Source of the DNA: Desulfopila inferna
GTDB taxonomy: Bacteria; Desulfobacterota; Desulfobulbia; Desulfobulbales; Desulfocapsaceae
Reading direction: 5' to 3'
Length of the DNA stretch: 64,000 nucleotides
Assembly (NCBI RefSeq): GCF_016919005.1
Contig: NZ_JAFFQE010000003.1
Coordinates: forward strand, 434,001-498,000
The position numbers and the translations under genes are program-made. Position 1 is the first letter of the stretch. Each line of letters starts with the position of its first letter. This document shows positions 18,641 through 27,492 of this stretch, one piece after another. The notes below the pieces were generated by a model. It saw only the letters and a list, made by a program, of their open reading frames with translations. It was not told the DNA's origin and made no database searches.

Positions 18641-19960
18641 CTAATAATGCTGGTGTTTTTTCTCAGCTTTTCCGGCAAGAAGAAAATGCACCTGCCGCCG
18701 TGCACTTCCCTGCTGAGCTCGGGCAATTCTGCCTGCCTGCAGACAGGCGGTTTGATAGTCCTCAAGATGATTGCGGTAATACCGGATCCTGCTGTTGAGT
18801 TCGGCTATGGTAGGCACCATAAAGCCACACGAGCCGGCATCCAGTAAGTCAGCGGCATCATGAAAATCATCAATATGCGGTCCATAAAAAACCGCCTTGT
18901 TCCATACCGCCGCTTCCATGAGGTTATGCCCTCCTTTCTTGACCAGGCTGCCGCCGCAAAACACAAAATGGGCCACGCTGTAGATCGATGCCAGTTCACC
19001 AAGGGTATCGACAAGCAGTATGTGCTCCCCGCGTAGCTCTCCGCGGCTTTTTATGCTGCTGAAAAGCTGATATTTGATATTTCTTGAGTGCAGCTCTTTT
19101 TCAATCTCGGGAATACGCTCCACATGTCTGGGTGCAATGATAAAAAGGGTGGAGCGTTCTTTTGCAAATTCGCTGTACAGATCGAGCAGCAATCTCTCTT
19201 CACCGGTATGGGTAGAGCCTGCCACCAGCACCTCTTCATCCGTTATTTTAAGTAGTTCGCTGTACTTTTTTTCCACCTCGTTGAAATCAGGCGGAAGGAA
19301 AAAATCATATTTAACATTCCCCTCTACCGAGATGGATCGAGGATCTGCACCAAGAGAGATGTATCTCGATCTATCCCTTGCTGAGATAACCGCCATCCTG
19401 TCAAAACGCTGTAAAACCCGGCCGACCAGCCACCTCATTCTCTGATACTTTCTGTGTGATTTCTCAGATATCCTCCCATTAACCATGTATAATTTCACCT
19501 TGCGGCGCGCAAGAGAGTCAAGAAGCACAGGCCACAACTCGGTTTCAATGCAGATATAGATATCCGGCTGTATTCTTCGGATCGCTCTTGCGGTTATAAA
19601 AGGAACATCAAGAGGAGCCAGATAGCAGGGAATTGATGCATCGAGTTGACTTAGAGCTATTCTCCTGCCATGAACCGTCATTGTCGTCAGAATGATTCTG
19701 ATATCCGGCAACTGCTTTTCCAACTCCGCTATGATCGGTTTGGCTGCCCTGACTTCTCCCACCGATGCGGCATGCATCCAGACTGTGGTGCCCGGAGAAC
19801 TCTTTTCAACGGGAACAGGGTAATATCCGAAGCGCTGAGGCAATCCCCGGCGATGCTTACCAGTGATCATAACCAGCAGCAGCAGAAAGGGTAAGCTGAG
19901 GTAAAAGAGCAGAGCTACAATAAAACGATATAGAGTGAACACACTTAATCTCACGAACAA
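18641..19960 (-). CDS. waaA: 3-deoxy-D-manno-octulosonic acid (Kdo) transferase
   Basis: WaaA (KdtA) transfers Kdo from CMP-Kdo to lipid A precursors at the inner membrane. The 439-residue frame starts with a hydrophobic anchor (FIVALLFYLSLPFLLLLVMI), then RRGLPQRFGYYP and WMHAASVGEVRAAKPI, the hallmark GT30 block. VAGSTHTGEE and the C-terminal GGSLVKKGGHNLMEAA also fit. The 5' end is uncertain: no ATG lies before residue 31, the frame begins with TTG at 19960, and GTGs at 19954 and 19942 are alternatives. Repeat copy C ends only 6 bp upstream of the TTG, so any ribosome-binding site for that start would lie in the repeat. Confidence 0.93.
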   Translation of the reverse strand: MFVRLSVFTLYRFIVALLFYLSLPFLLLLVMITGKHRRGLPQRFGYYPVPVEKSSPGTTVWMHAASVGEVRAAKPIIAELEKQLPDIRIILTTMTVHGRRIALSQLDASIPCYLAPLDVPFITARAIRRIQPDIYICIETELWPVLLDSLARRKVKLYMVNGRISEKSHRKYQRMRWLVGRVLQRFDRMAVISARDRSRYISLGADPRSISVEGNVKYDFFLPPDFNEVEKKYSELLKITDEEVLVAGSTHTGEERLLLDLYSEFAKERSTLFIIAPRHVERIPEIEKELHSRNIKYQLFSSIKSRGELRGEHILLVDTLGELASIYSVAHFVFCGGSLVKKGGHNLMEAAVWNKAVFYGPHIDDFHDAADLLDAGSCGFMVPTIAELNSRIRYYRNHLEDYQTACLQAGRIARAQQGSARRQVHFLLAGKAEKKHQHY

Positions 19961-19965
19961 TTTTA

Positions 19966-20018
19966 GTAACTATTCAGGATAATCTACTGGTTTTTTAGGC
20001 TTTTTGCTGAATAGTTAC
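19966..20018 (-). repeat. GTAACTATTCAG inverted-terminal repeat element, copy C
   Basis: The shortest copy, 53 bp: GTAACTATTCAG at 19966-19977 and GCTGAATAGTTAC at 20006-20018. The inner TTTTTTAGGCTTTTTGCTGAATAG matches one end of copies A and B, so it is an internally deleted element. It sits at the 5' end of waaA. The 200 bp from here to the next gene shows nothing else I can assign. Confidence 0.75.
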
Positions 20019-20215
20019 CAATTTCAAAACCCAGCCTGACTGGATGGTCTTGTCTAAAAGAGGCCGATTCACGCATTAAAATATCCGTTTTCTTATGCCT
20101 TGGATCCCGCTATCACTTAATTTCTTTTAACGAGAGCACCTCTGGTAATCTCCAGCCAAATGGTTACAATACCAGGGAACTATTTACCAGCTAAACCTTT
20201 GCAAAGGAAGGAATC

Positions 20216-21247
20216 ATGTATAAAGTACATGCTTTATTGACTCTCAGCCTATCATTGCTAATTCTACTTGGAGATCCACAAATGGCAGATGCACAACTAA
20301 AAGATGGAATGTACGCTAAATTTGACACCTCAAAAGGTGAGATTATAACGATGCTCGAGTTTGAAAAAACCCCCCTTACCGTGGCAAATTTTGTCGGTCT
20401 TGCAGAAGGCACCAAGGAACTCGGAGCAGGCCCGGGCACCAGCGGGCATAAATTTTATGACGGCCTTACCTTTCATCGGGTCATTCCTGACTTTATGGTC
20501 CAGGCAGGCTGTCCTCTGGGGACGGGAACAGGCGGACCGGGCTATACATTCCCCGATGAAATCGATCCCAGCCTGAAGCATACCGGACCGGGGATCCTGT
20601 CCATGGCTAATGCCGGCCCCGGCACCAACGGCAGCCAGTTTTTCATCACCCACGTCGCTACCCCATGGCTTGATGGCAAGCATACCGTTTTTGGTCACGT
20701 GGTTGCGGGCCAGGATGTCGTCAACGCCATTGAAGGCGGCGATATAATCAACAGCATCAGCATAATCCGCAAGGGAGACAAGGCCGAACAATTTCAAAGC
20801 GACCAGGCTGCATTCGACTTCCTGCTCGATTCCATGGATAAACGTGCCAGGGACAAGGAGCTTGAAGCTCAGGAAGAGGCCCGCAATCAGATCAGCAAAC
20901 GTTGGCCCGATGCCGTAGCCACACCTTCCGGGTTGCAATATGTCGTGGTTGAGCCTGGTTCAGGTGACGCAACTCCTAAAAAAGGAGATTCGATAAAAGC
21001 TCATTATACCGGTAAATTACTGGATGGCACAAAGTTCGATTCGTCTTACGACCGCGGCCAGCCCATAGAGTTTCCAGTAGGTGCCGGCAGAGTTATCAAA
21101 GGATGGGACGAGGCTTTCCTGACCATGCAGAAGGGAGAAAAACGAACCCTGATAATTCCTTCGCACCTGGGCTACGGGCCCTCCGGTCGGGGACCTATTC
21201 CACCGAATGCCACCATGGTATTTGATGTAGAGTTAGTGGATTTCTAA
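20216..21247 (+). CDS. Periplasmic dual peptidyl-prolyl isomerase, cyclophilin-FKBP fusion
   Basis: A 343-residue protein with a signal peptide (hydrophobic 7-21, probable cut after ADA near residue 26). Residues about 35-195 are a cyclophilin domain ([41 protein letters not shown]). A charged helical linker ([16 protein letters not shown]) leads to an FKBP domain at about 230-343 (VHYTG-like [52 protein letters not shown]). Catalytic residues of both domains look intact. By family knowledge it would speed proline isomerisation during folding of exported proteins. The start ATG follows AGGAAGG. A hairpin series lies downstream. Confidence 0.9.
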   Translation: MYKVHALLTLSLSLLILLGDPQMADAQLKDGMYAKFDTSKGEIITMLEFEKTPLTVANFVGLAEGTKELGAGPGTSGHKFYDGLTFHRVIPDFMVQAGCPLGTGTGGPGYTFPDEIDPSLKHTGPGILSMANAGPGTNGSQFFITHVATPWLDGKHTVFGHVVAGQDVVNAIEGGDIINSISIIRKGDKAEQFQSDQAAFDFLLDSMDKRARDKELEAQEEARNQISKRWPDAVATPSGLQYVVVEPGSGDATPKKGDSIKAHYTGKLLDGTKFDSSYDRGQPIEFPVGAGRVIKGWDEAFLTMQKGEKRTLIIPSHLGYGPSGRGPIPPNATMVFDVELVDF

Positions 21248-21363
21248 CCTGGGAGGCCGTCCGAGAAAGGCATTCTCGGACAACTACCCAGGAGTGTGTC
21301 GGAGAATTGCAATTTTTCTCAGATCAGGTAAGTGAAGACTCCGAGAAAGTGCCTTCTCCGACA
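21248..21363. repeat. Nested hairpins downstream of the PPIase gene
   Basis: GTCCGAGAA (21259-21267) and TTCTCGGAC (21273-21281) form a 9-bp stem with a 5-nt loop. CCTGGG (21248-21253) and CCCAGG (21287-21292) extend it. A second inverted pair, TGTCGGAGAA (21297-21306) and TTCTCCGACA (21354-21363), lies directly after. Neither has an immediate T-run. Confidence 0.55.
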
Positions 21364-21396
21364 GGCTCCAAGCTGATGTTTTTGGGGGAAAGAACA

Positions 21397-21428
21397 GAGG
21401 GGGAGGCTTTATGGCTTCCTCCTTTTTT
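21397..21428 (+). terminator. Terminator candidate after the PPIase gene
   Basis: GGAGG (21402-21406) pairs with CCTCC (21418-21422) and is followed by TTTTTT on the plus strand. The stem is short and the T-run lies next to the 3' end of the convergent HD gene. Confidence 0.45.
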
Positions 21429-22002
21429 ACAACCCAAGTTCCCCTGCGATTCCCTGCATCGCCGTAAGGCTTAATGCACAAAAATCGGCGAGAGGAATTC
21501 CCGCCTTTTCACATTCTCTGATAATATCCCGGTCGGCACCGCGGGCAAAGGCCTTTTCCTTGATTCGCTTTCTCACCGATTTCGCTTTAACCGAAGAGAG
21601 TTTTTTGTCGGGATAAACCAGAGCCGTGGCAATAATCAGACCGGTGATGGTTTCGCCTGCAGCCAGGGCGTGATGAAAGCGGCTGGTCCGCTGTTCTCCC
21701 GGATGGGCCTGAGGATTGTGCAGGCGTATTGCCTCGATAATCTCCCCATCGACACCTTTTCCCCGTAAAATTTCCGCCGTCTCCCTGGTATGAACCGCAA
21801 GATCGGGCTGGGTCTCCGCATCGAGATCATGGAGCAGCCCGGCGAGCCCCCATTTGTCCGGATCCTCACCCAATTCTGCAGCCATAGCCTGTAGAACAGC
21901 CTCGGCGGCAAGGCAATGCTTGACCAGATTTTCATTGCCGATCCGGCTTTTGACCAAGGCCAGCGCCTCTTCTCTGGACATACCAAATTGCTCATACGAC
22001 AT
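21427..22002 (-). CDS. HD-domain (HDIG-type) protein
   Basis: A 191-residue metal-dependent phosphohydrolase-like protein. His in LVKHCLAAEAV, the HD pair in GLLHDLDAE and a further His in IRLHNPQAH fit the H...HD...H pattern of the HD superfamily. The substrate is unknown; close relatives are annotated only as HDIG proteins. I chose ATG at 22002, which has GGAGGAAG about 6 nt upstream, instead of the longer frame from 22035. It lies 58 bp after trpS on the same strand, so the two are probably co-transcribed. Confidence 0.85.
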   Translation of the reverse strand: MSYEQFGMSREEALALVKSRIGNENLVKHCLAAEAVLQAMAAELGEDPDKWGLAGLLHDLDAETQPDLAVHTRETAEILRGKGVDGEIIEAIRLHNPQAHPGEQRTSRFHHALAAGETITGLIIATALVYPDKKLSSVKAKSVRKRIKEKAFARGADRDIIRECEKAGIPLADFCALSLTAMQGIAGELGL

Positions 22003-22060
22003 ACTTTTCTTCCTCCAGAACACTTTTCGATTCACAAATCTTCCAGTGGGTTAAACGTCA

Positions 22061-23026
22061 TCAATACTTCAGCCCGACTCTGTCCCGGACAAGATCAAGC
22101 GTGGGGGCTGCTTTTTCCCGGGCTTTGACACCGCCTCTGGCGAGAATTTCCCGCAGCATTTGCGGATCGGTCATATATTCCTTTTTCTTCTGTCTGGCTT
22201 GACCAAAAAAGTCATTCAGCAGATCAAGCAGTTCAAGCTTAATATAGCCATAAGCCGCACCGCCGTTCACGTAGAGACTATGCACTTCCCGCACTCTCTC
22301 AGGAGTGGCAAAAAGTTTGAAAATATTAAAGAGATTGCACTTCTCGGGATCCTTGGGCTCTTCCACGGGCGTTGCATCGGTTTCGATAGCCATCACCCGT
22401 TTTTTCAGAGGCTTGCCTTCCAGGAAGATGGGGATGGTATTGCCGTAGGATTTTGACATCTTCTGGCCGTCCAGACCGGGAACCACCGCGGTTTCCTGGG
22501 ATATTGCCGGTTCAGGTATGACGAAGGTCTCACCGTATTCATTATTGAATTTCTGAGCCAGATCGCGCGCCACTTCGAGATGCTGTTTCTGGTCCCGGCC
22601 TACTGGAACCTGCTCCGCCTGATAGAGGAGAATATCTGCAGCCATAAGGACAGGATAAGCAAACAGGGCGTGGTTGGAAGCTATTCCTTTGGCTACCTTG
22701 TCCTTATAGGAATGACAGCGCTCCAGCAATCCCATGGGCGTCAAAGTTGACAGAACCCAGCTCAACTCACAGACCTCCGGCACATCGGATTGCACCCAGA
22801 AGGTACATTTTTCGGGATCAAGTCCCAAGGCCAGGAAATCAGCAGCAGCCTCAAGTGTACCCTTAGAGAGTCTCTCCCTGTCGTGCACGGATGTCATTGC
22901 ATGGAGATCGACAATAAACACATAGAGTTCGGAGTTTTCCATATGGGAAATCATCGACTTCATCATACCGAAATAGTTGCCGATGTGGAGTTGACCGGAT
23001 GGTTGAATTCCAGATAAAATTTTCAT
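22061..23026 (-). CDS. trpS: Tryptophanyl-tRNA synthetase
   Basis: TrpS, 321 residues, charges tRNA-Trp. The class I signatures are present: PSGQLHIGNYFG at residues 9-20 (HIGH motif as HIGN) and GQKMSKSYGN (KMSKS) near residue 195. GRDQKQHLEVARDLAQKFN is also typical. The length is normal for bacterial TrpS. Downstream on the same strand lies an HD protein; dnaK upstream is separated by 220 bp and a strong terminator. Confidence 0.96.
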   Translation of the reverse strand: MKILSGIQPSGQLHIGNYFGMMKSMISHMENSELYVFIVDLHAMTSVHDRERLSKGTLEAAADFLALGLDPEKCTFWVQSDVPEVCELSWVLSTLTPMGLLERCHSYKDKVAKGIASNHALFAYPVLMAADILLYQAEQVPVGRDQKQHLEVARDLAQKFNNEYGETFVIPEPAISQETAVVPGLDGQKMSKSYGNTIPIFLEGKPLKKRVMAIETDATPVEEPKDPEKCNLFNIFKLFATPERVREVHSLYVNGGAAYGYIKLELLDLLNDFFGQARQKKKEYMTDPQMLREILARGGVKAREKAAPTLDLVRDRVGLKY

Positions 23027-23179
23027 AAGCCTGACATTGGTTAAATGGATAACCTGATTACCCCTAATCCTCTGCTCCGGCCTGGACCAGAAAATGAGTT
23101 ACAGGTAAGTTACAGGTAATCAGAATAGATTAATATAATATGTAATTTTTTCCAGGGGGCTACCATACCGCATAAACAC

Positions 23180-23217
23180 AAAAAAAGGGAGTGTGAAAAT
23201 TCATTTTCACACTCCCT
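23180..23217 (-). terminator. Rho-independent terminator of dnaK
   Basis: AGGGAGTGTGAAAA (23186-23199) pairs perfectly over 14 bp with TTTTCACACTCCCT (23204-23217). On the minus strand the stem is followed by a run of seven T. It lies 30 bp beyond the dnaK stop and should end the grpE-dnaK transcript before trpS. Confidence 0.92.
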
Positions 23218-23246
23218 TGGGTAACGCGGTTAAGAAAGACTTACAT

Positions 23247-25169
23247 CTATTTCACTTCTTCAAAGTCGGCATCGACGACATCGTCATCATCCTTCTTGCC
23301 TTTTCCACCGGCTCCACCTGCAGCTCCACCTCCTGAAGGACCTTGATCCTCGGGGCTCTCTTTTGAAGCCTTGGCATACATGAGCTCGGCCAGTTTATGA
23401 GAAGCTGTGCTCAATGATTCCATTGCCGCCTTGATTTTATCAGTGTCACCGGATTCCAGAACACTTTTAACATTTTCAATCTCTTTCTCAACATTTGAAC
23501 GGGTCTCATCATCCACTTTATCGCCCAGATCCTTCAAACTCTTCTGGGTGGCATGCACAAGAGCATCCGCCTGATTGCGCGTCTCGACAAGCTCTTTACG
23601 CTTCTTGTCTTCATCGGCATGCAACTCGGCATCCCTGGTCATCTTCTCGATCTCTTCCTCCGTCAGTCCTGAAGATGCTGTAATCTTGATGGATTGTTCC
23701 TTGTTGGTGCCAAGATCCTTGGCGGATACATTCAAGATGCCGTTGGCATCGAGATCAAAAGTCACCTCAATCTGTGGAACTCCACGCGGGGCAGGAGGAA
23801 TGTCGGCCAGTTCAAATCGACCGATGGTCTTGTTGTTTTCGGCCATCTCCCTCTCACCCTGGAGGACATGGATGGAAACCGCCGGCTGATTATCTGCGGC
23901 AGTAGAGAACACCTGGCTCTTTTTGGTTGGTACAGTGGTATTCTTCTCAATCAGTTTAGTGGTGACGCCGCCCAAGGTCTCGATCCCCAGAGAGAGAGGA
24001 GTTACATCAAGAAGAAGCACATCCTTTACATCACCCTGGAGAACGCCGCCCTGGATAGCCGCACCGATGGCAACCACCTCATCCGGATTAACTCCACGAT
24101 TGGGCTCCTTGCCAAAAATCTCAGCGACCTTTGCCTGTACCATCGGCATCCTGGTCATACCACCAACCAGAATTACCTCGTCCACCTCGGAGGCAGAAAG
24201 TCCTGCATCCTTTAAAGCGGTGCGGCAGGGCTGAACGGTACGCTCGACCAGATCCTCTACCAGGCTTTCAAGCTTGGCACGGCTCAATTTTATATTGAGG
24301 TGTTTAGGTCCGGTGGCATCGGCAGTAATAAACGGCAGATTGATATCGGTTTCCTTGGTGGTGGAGAGTTCCATCTTGGCCTTCTCTGCCTCTTCCTTCA
24401 AGCGCTGCAGTGCCATTTTGTCGGTGCGCAGATCAATACCCTGCTGGCGTTTGAATTCGTCGGCCAGCCAGTTCACGATACGCATATCGAAGTCTTCACC
24501 GCCGAGGAAGGTATCACCATGAGTTGATTTCACCTCGAACACACCATCACCGATTTCCAGGATGGATACATCGAAGGTACCACCGCCGAGATCGAAGACT
24601 GCTATCTTTTCCTCACCCTTCTTGTCCAGGCCGTAAGCCAGCGAGGCAGCTGTCGGCTCGTTGATGATTCGCTGAACATTCAGTCCGGCGATTTTTCCGG
24701 CATCTTTGGTAGCCTGACGCTGTGAATCATTAAAATAGGCAGGTACGGTCACTACCGCATCGGTTACCTCTTCGCCAAGGTATTCCTCGGCTGTCTGCTT
24801 CATCTTTCCCAGAACCATCGCGGAAATCTCAGCAGGCCGGTAAACTTTTTTATCCACCTCGACTGAAACACTTCCATTTGTCCCTTCAACAATTTTGAAA
24901 GGGCTTACCTCAATGGATTTTTTTACTTCGGCATCGACAAATTTTCGACCAATAAGGCGTTTGATAGCATACAGTGTACGCTCAGGGTTAGTTACCGCCT
25001 GCCGTTTGGCGACCTGCCCAACCATTCGCTCTCCCTTATCCGAGAAAGCTACAATAGATGGAGTTGTTCTATTGCCTTCAGTGTTGGCGATCACCTTAGG
25101 GTCGCCACCTTCCATGATAGCCACGCATGAATTTGTGGTCCCAAGATCAATTCCTATAATTTTGCCCAT
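23247..25169 (-). CDS. dnaK: Chaperone protein DnaK (Hsp70)
   Basis: Full-length DnaK, 640 residues. The ATPase domain starts [14 protein letters not shown], with [14 protein letters not shown] and [10 protein letters not shown] later; the linker [16 protein letters not shown] leads to the substrate-binding domain ([18 protein letters not shown]). The C-terminus ends in a Gly-rich tract and the acidic [14 protein letters not shown] tail typical of bacterial DnaK. It follows grpE after a 149-bp gap on the same strand. No dnaJ or hrcA is present in the window, and I see no CIRCE operator. Confidence 0.98.
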   Translation of the reverse strand: MGKIIGIDLGTTNSCVAIMEGGDPKVIANTEGNRTTPSIVAFSDKGERMVGQVAKRQAVTNPERTLYAIKRLIGRKFVDAEVKKSIEVSPFKIVEGTNGSVSVEVDKKVYRPAEISAMVLGKMKQTAEEYLGEEVTDAVVTVPAYFNDSQRQATKDAGKIAGLNVQRIINEPTAASLAYGLDKKGEEKIAVFDLGGGTFDVSILEIGDGVFEVKSTHGDTFLGGEDFDMRIVNWLADEFKRQQGIDLRTDKMALQRLKEEAEKAKMELSTTKETDINLPFITADATGPKHLNIKLSRAKLESLVEDLVERTVQPCRTALKDAGLSASEVDEVILVGGMTRMPMVQAKVAEIFGKEPNRGVNPDEVVAIGAAIQGGVLQGDVKDVLLLDVTPLSLGIETLGGVTTKLIEKNTTVPTKKSQVFSTAADNQPAVSIHVLQGEREMAENNKTIGRFELADIPPAPRGVPQIEVTFDLDANGILNVSAKDLGTNKEQSIKITASSGLTEEEIEKMTRDAELHADEDKKRKELVETRNQADALVHATQKSLKDLGDKVDDETRSNVEKEIENVKSVLESGDTDKIKAAMESLSTASHKLAELMYAKASKESPEDQGPSGGGAAGGAGGKGKKDDDDVVDADFEEVK

Positions 25170-25318
25170 GTCATTCCTCTCCTTATATCTTATAATCGGA
25201 TTTTCCGAACTCCATCCAACTCAGTAGCGTTTCAATTGTGCGGCAATGTGTTAAAAGTTGTCATCTTCATGAATTTGTCAAGCCCCCGCATTTCCTTACC
25301 GGGGAGCGACAAGCAATC

Positions 25319-25936
25319 TCAACTCTCTGCTTTCCCGGAGGAAACGGTCACCTTTGCCGCACGCAACAGACGATCCTTGTAGAAATATCCCTTTTCAAAC
25401 TCAGTGACCACGTGATTGGCAGGAATAGTATCGCTCGGCTCCATGGTCAACGCTTCTTCTTTGTTGGGATCAAAGGGTTCACCGACGCTTTTGATTGGCT
25501 CTACTTCAAATTTCCTCAAGGTTGCATGAACGCTTTTTAAAGTCAGCTCGACGCCTTCCAGTAATCCGGCAAGTTTTGTTTCAGCGTCGGCATCTTCAGC
25601 AACACCCTGACTGACAGCTCGCTCGAGGTTGTCTACAACGGGAAGAAACTCACGAAAAATATGCTCTCCGGCATACTTCATCGTTGTGGCGCGCTCTCTC
25701 TCACTGCGTTTTTTGTAATTTTCAAAGTCGGCGGCCAGCCGCAGAAGTTTATCGGTAAGGTCTGCAACCTCTTCCTGGGCCGCGGCAAACTGTTCTTCAA
25801 GACGCTTCTCTGCATCCCCGGAGGCTTCAGCGCCTCCATTTGTGACCGTTTCTTCACCCTCTGCAGGAGTTTTTGGCGAATTTTCCGCTCCCATCTCCTC
25901 TTCGGGAATATTCTCATTTTGCTCTTTTTTGCTCAC
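25319..25936 (-). CDS. grpE: Nucleotide exchange factor GrpE
   Basis: GrpE, 205 residues, releases ADP from DnaK. An acidic, Glu-rich N-terminal region precedes the long coiled coil (LTDKLLRLAADFENYKKRSE). The C-terminal beta domain carries VEPIKSVGEPFDPNKEEA and NHVVTEFEKGYFYKDRLLRAAKV, which is highly diagnostic. A GGAGGAG-like site precedes the ATG. It is the first gene of the grpE-dnaK unit, reading away from ltaE across a 500-bp divergent gap. Confidence 0.96.
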   Translation of the reverse strand: MSKKEQNENIPEEEMGAENSPKTPAEGEETVTNGGAEASGDAEKRLEEQFAAAQEEVADLTDKLLRLAADFENYKKRSERERATTMKYAGEHIFREFLPVVDNLERAVSQGVAEDADAETKLAGLLEGVELTLKSVHATLRKFEVEPIKSVGEPFDPNKEEALTMEPSDTIPANHVVTEFEKGYFYKDRLLRAAKVTVSSGKAES

Positions 25937-26436
25937 TTACTCCTCCCAGACACAACTCAACTTGTTGATTAAATCGTAAAAGTCCACCAGATTTATCGAT
26001 TAAACGTTCCCAGGCCCTGATATGTGCTGCAGAACGGCGGACAGGCCCTTTTACGACGCCATCAATCTTGATAACCTGAAAAAACCACAAAGTCTCAACA
26101 TCCTATGAATACTTCTCTTTTGCTTTTTTAAACTTGTGCGAACAATAAGTAGCCCAATTTTCATTGTCAAGAAAAGCACCCATAAAAAACCTGCCTCTTC
26201 TTCGTCGGCCGCCGCTGCTTTCGCCCCGGTCTTGGTGTGCCCAATGGCTCTGTACCCGAAATGCTTTTCCTTGTACTCACTCAATGAGGTATCCATGATG
26301 ATTTTGCAAAATTACGAGAGTATCATTTTTTTCAATATTGCAAAATTTTCAGTTTGCTATAAAAACATGGGGAGCATAAATGCTTGCTACACTCCGAGTG
26401 CGAGCATTCTATACCAACTCTCTATATGGAACTGCA
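25937..26436. other. 500-bp divergent region between grpE and ltaE
   Basis: Non-coding. It holds a weak repeat pair CGTAAAAG/CTTTTACG (25975-25982, 26048-26055), the block CAATCTTGATAACCT (26063-26077) shared with 8513-8527, and two ATTTTGCAAAAT-type sites upstream of ltaE. No CIRCE or obvious heat-shock promoter is visible. Open frames crossing 26051-26296 lack coding character. Confidence 0.6.
26301..26363 (+). promoter_or_regulatory. Paired palindromes and -10 element upstream of ltaE
   Basis: The perfect palindrome ATTTTGCAAAAT (26301-26312) recurs with one mismatch as ATATTGCAAAAT (26335-26346), 34 bp apart, about three helical turns. TATAAA at 26358-26363 is a fair -10 box, so the second site would overlap the -35 region. 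This layout fits repression by a dimeric regulator, which is inference. Confidence 0.45.
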
Positions 26437-27459
26437 ATGAAAACACTGGATATGAGAAGCGACACGGTAACACGCCCTACTCCCGAAATGTCTGCGGCCA
26501 TGTACGATGCCGCGGTGGGTGATGATGTTTACGGTGAAGATCCCACTACCAACAGACTGGAGAAGCTTGCTGCTGAAATAGTTGGAAAAGAAGCTGCGCT
26601 TTTCTGTCCATCGGGGACCCAATCAAATCTCACAGCTCTGCTGACACACTGCCGCAGAGGAGATGAATATATCGTCGGCCAGCAGGCCCACACCTATAAG
26701 TATGAAGGTGGAGGAGCAGCGGTTCTCGGGAGCATTCAACCACAGCCTTTGCCATTTCTTGAAAACGGCTGTCTCGATCTCGAAGAGGTGGAGAAGAATA
26801 TCAAGGATGATGATTTCCATTTTGCCCGCACCCGCCTCCTCTGTCTGGAAAACACCCAGGGAGGACTGGCGCTGCCGCTTGATTACCTGGATGACTGCAA
26901 TGCTTTTGCGGCACAACACGGGCTCCGTCTTCATCTTGACGGAGCACGTCTTTTCAATGCCGCCCGGAAATGGGATGTTCCCGCCGAACGGATTGCTCAA
27001 TGCTTTGATTCCGTCTCCATATGTCTCTCCAAGGGGCTTGGAGCTCCCGTGGGCTCGCTGCTCTGCGGCGACCGAAGTTTTATCGACGAAGCCAGGAGGT
27101 GGCGTAAGGTTTTAGGCGGCGGGATGCGGCAATCGGGCTACATGGCCGCCGCAGGTATTTATGCTCTTGAAAATAATATTTTCCGACTCAGTGAAGATCA
27201 GCACAATGCCGAAGCACTGGCAAGGGGTTTGAGCGGTATTGACGAGCTTGATGTTCGATATCATGATACCCAGACCAATATGGTTTTTATTACCCTGCCG
27301 GAGAATTCTCTTGCCGGACTCCATGTATACCTCAGGCAGCGGGGAATCATCATTGCCCGGGGCACACAGGTCAGGCTGGTCACTCATCTGGAAATCGACA
27401 GAAAGGATATCGACTTCATAGTCTCGACCTTCAGCGAATATTACTCCAAAGCGCATTGA
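26437..27459 (+). CDS. ltaE: Low-specificity L-threonine aldolase
   Basis: A PLP-dependent fold-type I enzyme of 340 residues that cleaves L-threonine or allo-threonine to glycine and acetaldehyde. Typical blocks: MRSDTVTRPTPEM at the start, VGDDVYGEDPT, FCPSGTQSNLTALL, NTQGG, LHLDGARLFNA and the PLP-lysine segment SVSICLSKGLGAPVGS. I placed the start at the ATG at 26437 (MKTLDMRSDT), where homologues begin; a longer frame from 26380 adds unrelated residues. It is convergent with the response-regulator gene (33-bp gap). The tdh-kbl threonine pathway lies 20 kb away. Confidence 0.92.
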   Translation: MKTLDMRSDTVTRPTPEMSAAMYDAAVGDDVYGEDPTTNRLEKLAAEIVGKEAALFCPSGTQSNLTALLTHCRRGDEYIVGQQAHTYKYEGGGAAVLGSIQPQPLPFLENGCLDLEEVEKNIKDDDFHFARTRLLCLENTQGGLALPLDYLDDCNAFAAQHGLRLHLDGARLFNAARKWDVPAERIAQCFDSVSICLSKGLGAPVGSLLCGDRSFIDEARRWRKVLGGGMRQSGYMAAAGIYALENNIFRLSEDQHNAEALARGLSGIDELDVRYHDTQTNMVFITLPENSLAGLHVYLRQRGIIIARGTQVRLVTHLEIDRKDIDFIVSTFSEYYSKAH

Positions 27460-27492
27460 GAAGTGACCTGTTAACCTTAAGGAATTTCAGTC

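Noticed and set aside
26051-26296. 81-codon minus-strand frame between grpE and ltaE
   Set aside because: It crosses shared intergenic repeat blocks, lacks a ribosome-binding site and has no coding character.
23247-26436. CIRCE operator or sigma-32 promoter for grpE-dnaK
   Set aside because: No TTAGCACTC-N9-GAGTGCTAA and no convincing heat-shock -35/-10 pair in the leader.
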